Origin: Porphyra umbilicalis
Lineage: Eukaryota; Rhodophyta; Bangiophyceae; Bangiales; Bangiaceae
Direction: 5' to 3'
Assembly (NCBI GenBank): GCA_002049455.2
Contig: KV918813.1
Span: forward strand, 62,001 to 126,000
Length of the DNA stretch: 64,000 nt
Shown here: positions 54,380-63,425 of the stretch, piece after piece
Layout: every line of letters begins with the position of its first letter
Numbering within the stretch: the first letter of the stretch is position 1
Program-made: the position numbers and the translations under genes
The notes under the pieces: generated by a model
What the model was told of the DNA's origin: nothing
Seen by the model: the letters and a program-made list of their open reading frames with translations, nothing else
The model's database searches: none

Positions 54380-57300
54380 CTACAAATACGGCTCCAGAAG
54401 GGACCCGCGATCATCAAAGATATGGGCCGCCAGGTCGTCGCGGGGACAGAAGAACTCTGCTCTATCCGTGGCGGTCTGGCGCGCCCGCAACTGGAACAGA
54501 AAAGAACCCGGCGGGGGGTCCGCGCCGCCCAAAACCACGGGAGCGTGCGGCAAAGCCGCCAAACGGGCAGCTGCGGCCGCCGCGGCGGCCGCATCAGCGG
54601 CCGGTCCTGCGGCTGTAGAGCCACCTCCCGCAACCGCACGCGGACCGACAAGGCCGGCGGCCGCGGCGGCGGCGCCCGCACCACCAGCTCCCTCCCCGAC
54701 ACGCACGCCCGCCGGCAAGTGGCCGCCAGCGGCGGCCGCAGAACCATTAAAGTCGGCGGCCGCGGCGGCGGCGCCCGCACCACCAGCGCCCTCTCCTCCA
54801 CGCACGCCCGCTGGCGATTCGCCGCCGGCGGCGGCCGCCGAGCCACCAAAGACGGCGGCCGCGGCGGCGGCGGCCGCACCACCAGCTCCTTCTCCTCCAC
54901 GCACGCCCGCTGGCGAGTCGTCGCCGGCGGCGGCCGCCGAGGCACCAAAGTTGGCGGCCGCGGCGGCGGCGGCCGCACCACCAGCTCCTTCTCCGCCACG
55001 CACGCCCGCTGGCGAGTTGCCGCCGGCGGCGGCCGCCGAGCCACCAAAGTTGGCGGCCGCGGCGGCGGCGCCCGCGCGACCAGCGCCCTCTCCTCCACGC
55101 ACGCCCGCTGGCGAGTCGCCGCCGGCGGCGGCCGCCGAGCCAGCAAAGTTGGCGGCCGCGGCGGCGTCGCCTGCACCACCAGCTGCATCTCCTCCACGCA
55201 CGCCCGCTGGCGAGTGGCCGCCAGCGGCGGCCGCCGAGCCACCAAAATTGGCGGCCGCGGCGGCGGCGCCCGCACCACGAGCTGCATCATTTGAACGCCC
55301 GCCCGCTGGCGAGTCGCCGCCAGCGGCGGCCGCCAAGCCACCAAAGCCGGCGGCCGCGGCGGTGGCGCCCGCACCACCAGCGCCCTCTCCTCCACGCACG
55401 CCCGCTGGCGAGTCGCCGCCGGCGGCGGCCGCCGAGCCATTAAAGTCGGCGGCCGCGGCGGCGGCGCCCGCACGACCAGCGCCCTCTCCTCCACGCACGC
55501 CCGCTGGCGAGTCGCCGCCGGCGGCGGCCGCCGAGCCACCAAAGTCGGCGGCCGCGGCGGTGGCGCCCGCACCCCCTGCGCCGTCTCCGCCACGCACGCC
55601 CGCTGGCGAGTTGCCGCCAGCGGCGGCCGCCGAGCCATTAAAGTCGGCGGCCGCGGCGGTGGCGCCCGCACGACCAGCGCCCTCTCCTCCACGCACGCCC
55701 GTTGGCGAGACGCCGCCAGCGGCGGCCGCCGAGCCACCAAAGTGGGCGGCCGCGGCGGCGCTGCCTGCTCCACCAGCTCCTTCTCCACCCCGCACGCCCG
55801 CTGGCGAGTCGCCGCCGGCGTCGGCCGCCGAGCCACCAAAGTCGGCGGCCGCGGCGGAGGCGCCCACACCACCTGCTCCGTCTCCCCCACGCACGCCCGC
55901 TGGCGCGACGCCGCCAGCGGCGGCCGCCAAGCCACCAAAGTCGGCGGCCGCGGCGGTGGCGCCCGCACCACCAGCGCCCTCTCCTCCACGCACGCCCGTT
56001 GGCGAGACGCCGCCAGCGGCGGCCGCCGAGCCACCAAAGTTGGCGGCCGCGGCGGCGGCGCCCGCACGACCAGCGCCCTCTCCTCCACGCACGCCCGCTG
56101 GCGAGTCGCCGCCGGCGGCGGCCGCCGAGCCACCAAAGTCGGCGGCCGCGGCGGTGCCGCCCGCACACCCAGCGCCGTCTCCGCCACGCACGCCCGCTGG
56201 CGAGTTGCCGCCAGCGGCGGCCGCCGAGCCACCAAAGTCGGCGGCCGCGGCGGTGGCGCCCGCACGACCAGCGCCCTCTCCTCCACGCACGCCCGTTGGC
56301 GAGACGCCGCCAGCGGCGGCCGCCGAGCCACCAAAATTGGCGGCCGCGGCGGCGCTGCCTGCTCCACCAGCTCCTTCTCCACCCCGCACGCCTGCTGGCG
56401 AGGCACCGCCGGCGGCCGCCGCCGGGCCGACCAGACCGGCGGCCGCAGCGGTGGCGCCCGCTCCATCATCTGCTCCGCCACCGCCGATGCCCGCTGGCGA
56501 TCGATCGCCGGCGGCCGCCGCCGCGGCGCCCAGGCCGGCGGCCGCGGCAGCGGCGTCATCGGCACCAGCTCCTCCCTGCCCAACTGCGCCGGCGAAGAGG
56601 TCTCCGCCGGCGGCCGCCGCCGATTCGACATCGCCGGCGGCCGCCACACCTGTTCCCGTATTGCCAGCCCAGCCGACGTCGCCTGCGCCAACGGCATGGC
56701 CATCATCGGCGGCGGCCGCAGGTTCCCCATCCCTTGCGGCCGCCGCCGCTGCCATACGCTGATGAGCGACATACCGGCCACGCCTCTGCTCAACGACCAT
56801 GTTGTGCAGAATGGCGGCCGCCATGCCGGCAAGCATCATCTGCTCTACAGAGCCAAATCGGCCAGGGTGTAGAAGAATGTGGAATCTCGCGGTCATAACC
56901 CCGTAGAGCCGCTCGACATCCTTGCGCAGCGCTTCCTGGAGCCGGTTGAAACATTTTTCTGCGGGTGTGACGGGGTTGGGGTACGGAGACACAAAAAATG
57001 GATACTTGGGATAAACACCGTCAGTAAGATAATACAACAAACGACGAGAACGACCATTAACACAGAAAGAGAAAGACTTCGGCGGCCACACACCCTCCAC
57101 CACATCAAAATACAACGGTGAGATACGTAACACGTTGAGGTCATTGAGGCTCCCCGGCGCCCCGATAAAGAAATGCCAGATGTAAAGGTCCTCATCACAA
57201 ACCGTCTCCATGACAATGGAGCGCCGCTTCTTGCGGTTCTGATACTGCCCAGCAAGCCCCTTTGGGCACGCGGCCCACTCCCAGTGCGAGCAATCGAGGC

Positions 57301-57940
57301 TGCCGATGCATCCCGGCATGCCCCGTGCTGCGTTGCGCTCCAGCATGCGCTTGACCTCCTCGTCGTTAGGACGCCGCAGGTAGACGGGCTCCCACTCCTC
57401 AACAATAAACTCAATCAGCTTCTTCGTGGCCACCTCAATTGTAGACTTGGACAGCCGGACATACTCATCCGCACGATCATACGACTCCCCGTACGCTAGG
57501 ACACGGAAGGCGGCCACCAGCTTCTGCAGAGCATAAGCTTGTGGCCGCCCCGTCGCATTGATGCTCTGCCGCCAAAATGGCCGGTCCCGGATGGCCTCAT
57601 AAATGCGCATAAAAACAGACCGTGGCACACGGAAGCGACGCTCAAACGTCTCTTCTCCATACACAGGCGGCTGCCCATCCACACCAAAATAATCCCGCAT
57701 GATGCCGCGCATACCCTGGTCGAAATCACGTGGCCGGTTGGGACGCCGCCCGGCCACAGACCCGACAAAACGCCGTCTGCGCGCTCGCTGCGCCGCATTC
57801 CTGCGATGACGGCGCATTAGGAACAGAGATCGCGCTCCGATGACGGCCGCAAGCAGCTCGTCCGCGGAGCCCTCCGACTGCCCGCGGCCGTCATCGCTCG
57901 ACGACCCAGACCCATCATCAGTGGACGCGTCCATCTCCAT
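54380..57940 (-). CDS. Harbinger DDE transposase with 18-repeat C-terminal extension, 1186 aa
   Basis: The nuclease catalyses cut-and-paste transposition. Residues 1-400 carry the family hallmarks: FRVPRSVFMRIYEAI, the first Asp in GSLDCSHWEW, ACPKGLAGQY, the second Asp in GAPGSLNDLNVL, the Glu in RKDVERLYGVMTARF, and MAAAILHNMVVEQRRGRY. All three catalytic residues are present. Normal family members end here at about 400 residues. This protein continues for about 780 more: an Ala/Gly linker, 18 copies of a 33-residue repeat with core SPAGVRGGEGAGGAG, and a unique tail (PPGSFLFQLRARQTATDRAE and FDDRGSLLEPYL). The frame is intact across all repeats. The start at 57940 is the first ATG of the frame. 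Confidence 0.93.
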   Translation of the reverse strand: MEMDASTDDGSGSSSDDGRGQSEGSADELLAAVIGARSLFLMRRHRRNAAQRARRRRFVGSVAGRRPNRPRDFDQGMRGIMRDYFGVDGQPPVYGEETFERRFRVPRSVFMRIYEAIRDRPFWRQSINATGRPQAYALQKLVAAFRVLAYGESYDRADEYVRLSKSTIEVATKKLIEFIVEEWEPVYLRRPNDEEVKRMLERNAARGMPGCIGSLDCSHWEWAACPKGLAGQYQNRKKRRSIVMETVCDEDLYIWHFFIGAPGSLNDLNVLRISPLYFDVVEGVWPPKSFSFCVNGRSRRLLYYLTDGVYPKYPFFVSPYPNPVTPAEKCFNRLQEALRKDVERLYGVMTARFHILLHPGRFGSVEQMMLAGMAAAILHNMVVEQRRGRYVAHQRMAAAAAARDGEPAAAADDGHAVGAGDVGWAGNTGTGVAAAGDVESAAAAGGDLFAGAVGQGGAGADDAAAAAAGLGAAAAAAGDRSPAGIGGGGADDGAGATAAAAGLVGPAAAAGGASPAGVRGGEGAGGAGSAAAAANFGGSAAAAGGVSPTGVRGGEGAGRAGATAAAADFGGSAAAAGGNSPAGVRGGDGAGCAGGTAAAADFGGSAAAAGGDSPAGVRGGEGAGRAGAAAAAANFGGSAAAAGGVSPTGVRGGEGAGGAGATAAAADFGGLAAAAGGVAPAGVRGGDGAGGVGASAAAADFGGSAADAGGDSPAGVRGGEGAGGAGSAAAAAHFGGSAAAAGGVSPTGVRGGEGAGRAGATAAAADFNGSAAAAGGNSPAGVRGGDGAGGAGATAAAADFGGSAAAAGGDSPAGVRGGEGAGRAGAAAAAADFNGSAAAAGGDSPAGVRGGEGAGGAGATAAAAGFGGLAAAAGGDSPAGGRSNDAARGAGAAAAAANFGGSAAAAGGHSPAGVRGGDAAGGAGDAAAAANFAGSAAAAGGDSPAGVRGGEGAGRAGAAAAAANFGGSAAAAGGNSPAGVRGGEGAGGAAAAAAAANFGASAAAAGDDSPAGVRGGEGAGGAAAAAAAAVFGGSAAAAGGESPAGVRGGEGAGGAGAAAAAADFNGSAAAAGGHLPAGVRVGEGAGGAGAAAAAAGLVGPRAVAGGGSTAAGPAADAAAAAAAAARLAALPHAPVVLGGADPPPGSFLFQLRARQTATDRAEFFCPRDDLAAHIFDDRGSLLEPYL
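54650..56470. repeat. 99-bp coding minisatellite, 18 copies
   Basis: Each 99-bp unit encodes 33 residues of the transposase C-terminus on the minus strand. Units differ at a few positions (SPA or SPT, G, D, N or V before it, GEG or GDG), and some neighbouring groups recur in the same order, suggesting amplification of multi-unit blocks. Each unit contains two GCGGCCGC octamers. The plus strand is also open throughout. Confidence 0.95.
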
Positions 57941-57964
57941 CCACCAGTGCAGCCGACGTGACGA

Positions 57965-58030
57965 GAGCTAGAGCGGCCGCAGAAGCGGCCGCAAAGGCGG
58001 CCGTCAACACGGCCGCTCACGGCCGCTGCG
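57965..58030. promoter_or_regulatory. Cluster of GCGGCCGC/CGGCCG words upstream of the transposase start
   Basis: Five CGGCCG-containing words at roughly 10-18 bp spacing lie 25-90 bp upstream of the transposase ATG. As a closely spaced motif cluster in the presumed promoter it is a candidate protein-binding site, but this is inference from position only. Confidence 0.35.
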
Positions 58031-59002
58031 CCGGCGAAGGAGACGGGCAGAACGGAGAAACGGGATGGACGACGCCGACGACGGCGGTGCCGCAATCGCG
58101 CTGCCCCCGACGACGACGGTGTGGTCGACGTGCCGCTGGTGGCGGCCGCACCGCGCCGATCTGTTGCTCCGCGCCCCCCCCCACAGAAAGCGCGATTGGC
58201 AGGTCCCGGGCGGCCGCGTGACCAATAATGTGGGCTGCGCGGCGCTGCCTGAAAACCCCCATGCACGGCCCATTCCCGCGGGTGCGGCTGCGCGCGGACA
58301 GGCACATGCCGGCCACACAATGTTGCGCTGCGCGGAACCCCCCCCCGATTGGCTCCCAGCGCAGGTTGGTGGCACCAGCAGCGCGTCAACTGGGGGCCAC
58401 CCCGCCAAAGAATTCCGCTGCACGACCGCATTGGGGCCGCGCGCCATCCCATGCGACAGTGCCTCTAGGCGGCCCCCCCCCCCTAATCAAACCGTTCAGC
58501 CGCGGGGGGGCCGACCCAGAATCGCGCGTGGCGGCGGATGTCCACCAGGAAAAAACCGTGTCCCGCCGGCCCCCCCGCCACAGGGCCAGACAATGAGCGC
58601 CGCATGCGCCTCGAACGGAATCTGCGGCCACTCGCGACCGCATGCTCATGAACATCAGATCTCGAGACGCCTGTGCGATCGTCAACGCAACGTGTGTTTG
58701 TCTGCGATCGTCCCGATTTGGGTGTTTGACCCCCGTCTAGACACAATTGTAGACAGATTCGGTTCGCAAAACGTTTGGAAATGCACAAACGACTGCCCAA
58801 ACGCCAGTGGTATGGTCGGCCAATGGAAAAATGCGAACCTCCTGCGAACCAGCGCCATATTATCCGGTTGGACTTATATCTGGCCCACCAGTAGCTCGGT
58901 TCGCAGATCTGGTTCGCGACGTTGGTGGGATGACCGGTTTTCCCATACCTCTGCCCATAACTGGCAAATATGCCACGTTTAACGAATAATACGCAAAAGC
59001 GG

Positions 59003-59031
59003 TTCGCAAACCGACGTTGTTGGGTGTGCTC
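59003..59031 (-). repeat. Right terminal inverted repeat of the Harbinger element
   Basis: The inverse of the left end; it finishes GGGTGTGCTC and is followed by the TGA duplication. TGCGAAC words in either orientation lie at about 58,762, 58,832, 58,843, 58,899 and 59,002. Confidence 0.95.
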
Positions 59032-59048
59032 TGACATCACTGCGTGCA

Positions 59049-59800
59049 GGTATTAAATTCACAGGATGTATTGAGATATGTTTCGCCAATATAAATAAGG
59101 AGGCTGAATTGGGATATGCCGCCGGACTACAGTCTTTCTCCATTCTTGTCGATTCCATTCTTGTCCAGGGGGGGATACCAACGAACGCGGTCGACCGGCC
59201 TCTACGGTACAGTCAACGGCGACCGTGGCTCCCGATCATCGTCTTCTGCACGAAAAATGTGGGCTACTTTCTCGTTGTACGATCGCCATAGAGGGTGGAC
59301 AGCATTGGAGAAAGACTGTATTCGATGGATGATCCTGGAGATAAGGTCGACGATGGTTATGAGATTATCTCCGGGATTTTTCTGGCAGCCCGGTGGGATT
59401 GTTCCACGAATGAGAATCGGAGTTTTCGTGCCTGCGCGCTTGTATTAAATCACGGGATGTATTGAGATATGTTTCGCTAATATAAGTACGGAGGCTGAAT
59501 TGGGATATGCCGCCGGACTCTTCGATGATTGATCCTGGGAATAAGGTCGTCGACGGTTGTGGGATTATCTTCTGGATTTTGGTGGCAGCCTGGTAGGATA
59601 CAGTCTTTCTCCATTCTTGTCGCTTCCGTTCTTGTCCAGGGGGGGATAGCAACGAACGCGGTCGACCGGCCTCTACGGTACAATCAACGGCGATCGTGGC
59701 TCCCGATCATCGTCTTCTGCACGAAAAATGCGGGCTACTTTCTGGTCGTACGATCGCCATAGAGGGTGGACAGCATTGGAGAAAGACTGTAGTTCCACGA
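59049..59800 (+). repeat. Two rearranged copies of a ~350-bp modular sequence
   Basis: Module A1 (TGTATTGAGATATGTTTCGC onward) is at about 59,066-59,129 and 59,458-59,519. Module A2 (ACAGTCTTTCTCCATTCTTG onward, ~190 bp) is at about 59,130-59,320 and 59,599-59,790. Module B (GATGATCCTGGAGATAAGGT and relatives, ~80 bp) follows A2 in the first copy but sits between A1 and A2 in the second. A GTTCCACGAATGAGA-like piece ends both. No coding function is seen. Confidence 0.8.
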
Positions 59801-60561
59801 GTGAGAGTCGGAATTGCTATGATTTGATCATGGGATTGTTTTTGCATTTACCCGAGGATGATCCTGCGATCAGTTCAGGAACTGTGTCCAGGACCGTTTG
59901 CCGAACAAGACGGCATCTGATCCTGCAAAACGTATGAGAGACTATTCCGCAGACTCGATGACCAGCAATATGTTGGCACGTTCGTTATGCAGTCAGAAGG
60001 ATACGCTTGTCTACGTTGTCCCTACGCGTCCACACAGACTGTTTCAGATACTAAATGGTGATTTATCCCTCTCCTTTTTCGAGGCATGGTGTCCAATCAC
60101 GTACTGCACTTCATTTGTATGATGGTCATGGGGACGATACAATCGACCACATGTGAGTCCATCACAGAGCCTATGTCAGAGGATATCCACAGTGCATCGT
60201 GGAGCGGCCCTCATTCTCACTCTTCGATTCTGCGAGTATCTCATCTTGAGGGACTGCCGAGAAATGAACAAGAGAGCATTATTAGAAATCAACTGAGGAG
60301 CACTTCCGCTCATATTTTCCGTGATGATCGCGCGCGATAATCCTGGGAAGCGACGTACGTTTTTTTGGTTTACTCGTCTTTGATAAAAAACCCACGAGAA
60401 AAATAAAACTAGAAAGAAAGAAAAAAGAGCAGAAATAAACCGGTGGCAGCTGCACGTTCGCATGATCTGTCACGCTGGCTCCAGGATGTGTGGACGCCAA
60501 GACATGATGCTGGACGCGCAGCATGCACCGCGGGGGTATCATCACGTGTCGCGCGAGGGAT
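59801..60561. other. AT-richer intergenic sequence, no gene recognised
   Basis: Follows the modular repeats and precedes the 3' end of the two-exon gene. No domain in any frame. An AT-rich stretch lies at about 60,360-60,440. Confidence 0.4.
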
Positions 60562-61725
60562 CTAGTCGGCTTCCTCATCCGAAAGGTCAATGTCACCCGC
60601 CTCAAGATCCCTGAGCTCGTCGCGCATGCAGCGGACAACGCAATTGCGGGCCTCGAGGCTCTCTGGGCGCAAGAACTTGGGGTACTCCGTCGCATCCACA
60701 TACTTTTTCAAGCAGGCCGCGCATGCTTCTCGCACAGATGTCCAAACCTGACTCGGTTCCAACAACAGGAGCTCAGCAACAATAGAGGCCGCAACGCCGC
60801 TCAAGTCCAGTGCTCTCTCCATTTCGCGATCCCCGTCCTTGATCTTCAGTCTGTACCCAGTGCTCGAGGTCCCAGGCACCGCAACCGCAGCTTCCGCGTC
60901 CATGGCATTCCCTGGATCAGTCGCTACAACCACACGTTCCAAAGAGGCCTCACTGACGTCACCATCCATGTAAACTCCCAAGGTACGGTAAGGCAGCAGT
61001 CGTGCAGAGTTACGGCGTCGGTTGCAACGAGTACGCAGGCCCCTTCTCAACGCTGCCCTCACCTCCCGTCGCTTGTTTTCCCAGCCGCTTGCAGCGTGAT
61101 CTACTCCGGTAACACACTTCTCAACCGCCTTGTTAACCACAGCTCTGAGGGATCGCGTACAATCTCTGTTCGGGCCCTCCAGGTGCCCAGGAGGCGCTAA
61201 CCATGACATGCAATCATGCTTGGGCGAGTCGACCGAGTGTCCGTTCGTTCCAGGGCTCACGGAACCGTAGCTGATCTTCTTGAGCATTGCCTGGCCGTAC
61301 CTAGAAAACAAACCAACGACCTCATCCTGCGACGAGGGAAAGCCAGGTAGCAGCAAGACGACGAAAAATGAGACCCCGTAGACAGTGTCCATAAACGGAA
61401 AACGCCAGAGTCAGATCCGGCACGAACGAAAGGACGAGAGGCGGCATGCGCACGACAGAAAGCTGGGTGCTGGACGAGCGCGCAGTCACATAGGTCAAGG
61501 ACAGGAGAAACGTACTCAATGAGAGCTCCAGACACTAGAGAGCAGCGCGGAGTCCACGGCGGGAGAGTTGGGCCCAGGTGTCCCGGGATCGTCGTTACAG
61601 TCATCAGCGTCACTGCCAGGCATGGCGACGTCTGAGGCAGCGGCGAGGAAGAGGTCTAGGGATTGCCCAGATAATGTAGAGTCGTTACCAGAAACTGCGA
61701 GTAACAGACATATCACGGTCGACAA
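60562..61725 (-). CDS. Two-exon gene of unknown function
   Basis: Exon 1 (61725-61534) and exon 2 (61326-60562) are joined by a 207-bp GT-AG intron whose phase agrees, giving LLSS followed by DEVVGLFSRYGQAMLK and about 318 residues in all. The first exon has a hydrophobic start (MSTVICLLLAVSG), then an acidic stretch (PGSDADDCNDDPGTPG). An alternative start is the later Met before PGSD. Exon 2 contains HDCMSWLAPPGHLEGPNRDC, a basic segment (NKRREVRAALRRGLRTRCNR), helices (VAASIVAELLLLEPSQVW) and an acidic end. No family is recognised. The composition is clearly protein-like and less GC-biased than neighbouring host genes, so it could belong to a mobile element. Confidence 0.55.
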
Positions 61726-62470
61726 GGGTGACAGGCGCTGTCGAGAGCTCTCCCAGTCAACCGAGAGTCGTCACAAGCAGCCGAGATCAACAGAGTTATC
61801 ACGGGCAACCAGGGCGACGGGCGCGGGCAACGGCTGGTCCAGTCAAGAGAAACTCGTCACAGTGGCAACGCGGACGGCGAGGGGACGCAAGAATCGTGTG
61901 GTCCAGACTAGCTGCACTCTCTCGATGGGGGCCCCGGCGTGGATTGATCTCTGTGCAACTACAGACAATTGATATTCCAATACGTATTTCGCCGCATCCG
62001 TCCGGGAAATTGCAAACGATCCGCTCCGATCGGTCCGGTCGACGAGTGATCTCAATTTGACCGGCGGCACCCTCCACCGTGGATCTGCCGCCACACAAAC
62101 GCGCGTGGCGCCCGCAGATCCAACGGCCACGAAGGCCACGAGGGGACACCTCGATCGGGCACCGCAAGTGTCCGTCAGACCGTCATATCCCCGCGAACCG
62201 TCGAGGCAGCGCCCCCTCCTCCCACCCGAGCACATGCCACTGTTTGCTGACGCCAGCCGCACCGTCGTCCTACCGCGCACTGCCCAGCATCTCTTTGCCA
62301 CCCGATCGTCTGTGGCAACGGCGTGCTCCCCCCCAACCCCCCGCGCTGCGCGCTGTGGGCGTTCTCTTTTTTATCATCGTAAGTGTAACCCGCTTGTTCC
62401 CCCCCCCCCCCCCCCCCCGCCTTCTTGTCCCCCCCCCCCCTCCCCCGCCGCACGCTGTGTCTGGCACCAT
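61726..62470. other. Intergenic, no gene recognised
   Basis: No domain in any frame. It ends in long C-runs (about 62,400-62,450) at the edge of the tandem repeat array. Confidence 0.4.
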
Positions 62471-62474
62471 CGAT

Positions 62475-63365
62475 CACCCCCGAAAGGGTCGACATCGCAA
62501 GGCATCTGGAAAGGCACGCCCCCCTTCCACGGCTCCCCTCAAAAGGTTCGACGCTGCAGGGCTCCCCGAAAGGGTCGAGACCGCACGGCACCTGGAAAGG
62601 CACGCCCCCCTTCCACGGCTCCCCTGAAACGGGTCGACGCTGCACGGCTCCCCGAAAGGGTCGAGACCGCACGGCACCTGGAAAGGCACGCCCCCCTTCC
62701 ACGGCTCCCCTGAAACGGGTCGACGCTGCACGGCTCCCCGAAAGGGTTGAGACCGCACGGCACCTGGAAAGGGACGCCCCCCTTCCACGGCTCCCCTGGA
62801 AAGGGTCGACGCTGCACGGCTCCCCGAAAGGGTCGACACCGCACGGCACCTGGAAAGGCACGCCCCCCTTCCACGAGCTCCCCTGAAAAGGGTCGACGCT
62901 GCACGGCTCCCCGGAAGGGTCGACGAACTGTGCATGCCTTCGCGCTGTACAACCGACCGTCGTTGTGATCCCCCGAAATGGCGGACCGTACACTGCACCC
63001 CGAAAGGGACGGCCAGCTGTGTCATCGGCGTTGTTTGGTCTTCGTGCACGTCTATCTATCGGCTTTGCGGTCCCCTGAAAAGGCGTACCACACACGGTAT
63101 CCTGAAAGGGAAGACCTGTAGTCGTCATCGGTGTTTGACAGCTGCTGGCCCGGATCACCATCGTTGAGTCGGTCCCCCGTGAGGGCGGACTGCGCACAGC
63201 ACCCCGAAAGGGACGGCCAACTAACCCGATAGGGACGGCCAACTGTGTGATCTATGGTGCTCGGGGCTCGCCACACCGCTACCTGCGTGCTCTGTGGCCT
63301 CCCGAAAGGGTTGGTTGTGATTCGCGTCCCGAAAGGGACCACGCACTCCCGAAAGGGATTGACGA
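62475..63365 (+). repeat. 86-bp tandem repeats grading into a CCCGAAAGGG-motif array
   Basis: About five copies of an ~86-bp unit (GGCACCTGGAAAGGCACGCC, then CCGAAAGGGTCGA) run from 62,475 to about 62,930. From there to 63,365 the sequence diverges, but the core CCCGAAAGGG or one-base variants (CCTGAAAAGG, CCGATAGGG) keep recurring at irregular spacing of about 20-60 bp. The motif is an imperfect palindrome, as expected for a dimer-binding site. Confidence 0.85.
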
Positions 63366-63425
63366 ATCGCGGAGCTACCCGCTGGTACGGGCAAGAATCT
63401 ATCGCTGGCAAGCCACACGCCGGAT

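Larger units (their letters stand above)
48921..59031. mobile_element. Complete 10.1-kb PIF/Harbinger transposon
   Basis: Left end GAGCACACCCAACAACGTCG and the inverted right end match over 23 bp before a 1-bp indel; the GCGAAC extension is also shared. The flanking triplet TGA is present on both sides (48918-48920 and 59032-59034), matching the 3-bp duplication of the superfamily. Inside are the two expected genes: a Myb/trihelix-like protein (51919-53976, plus) and a DDE transposase (54380-57940, minus), arranged convergently. TGCGAAC motifs recur near both ends. The element is several times longer than usual for Harbinger because of internal tandem repeats. Both ORFs are uninterrupted, so it may be active. 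Confidence 0.95.

Noticed and set aside
54333-56762. Plus-strand open frame of 809 codons across the transposase tail
   Set aside because: It is the mirror of the 99-bp repeat array, which is stop-free on both strands. The minus strand is joined to an intact DDE domain, so that is the coding strand.
54046-56832. Minus-strand frame of 928 codons in another phase (RPPTLVARRPP repeats)
   Set aside because: Same repeat array read out of phase. It lacks any domain and overlaps the transposase frame.
62175-63242. Minus-strand frame of 355 codons with PFRGAV/PFQGSRG repeats
   Set aside because: It reflects the CCCGAAAGGG/86-bp DNA repeats. The neighbouring frames look the same and there is no non-repeat protein sequence.
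62475-63365. CRISPR-like repeat array
   Set aside because: The repeats are short palindromic motifs with irregular spacing in a eukaryotic context. There are no uniform spacers or cas genes.
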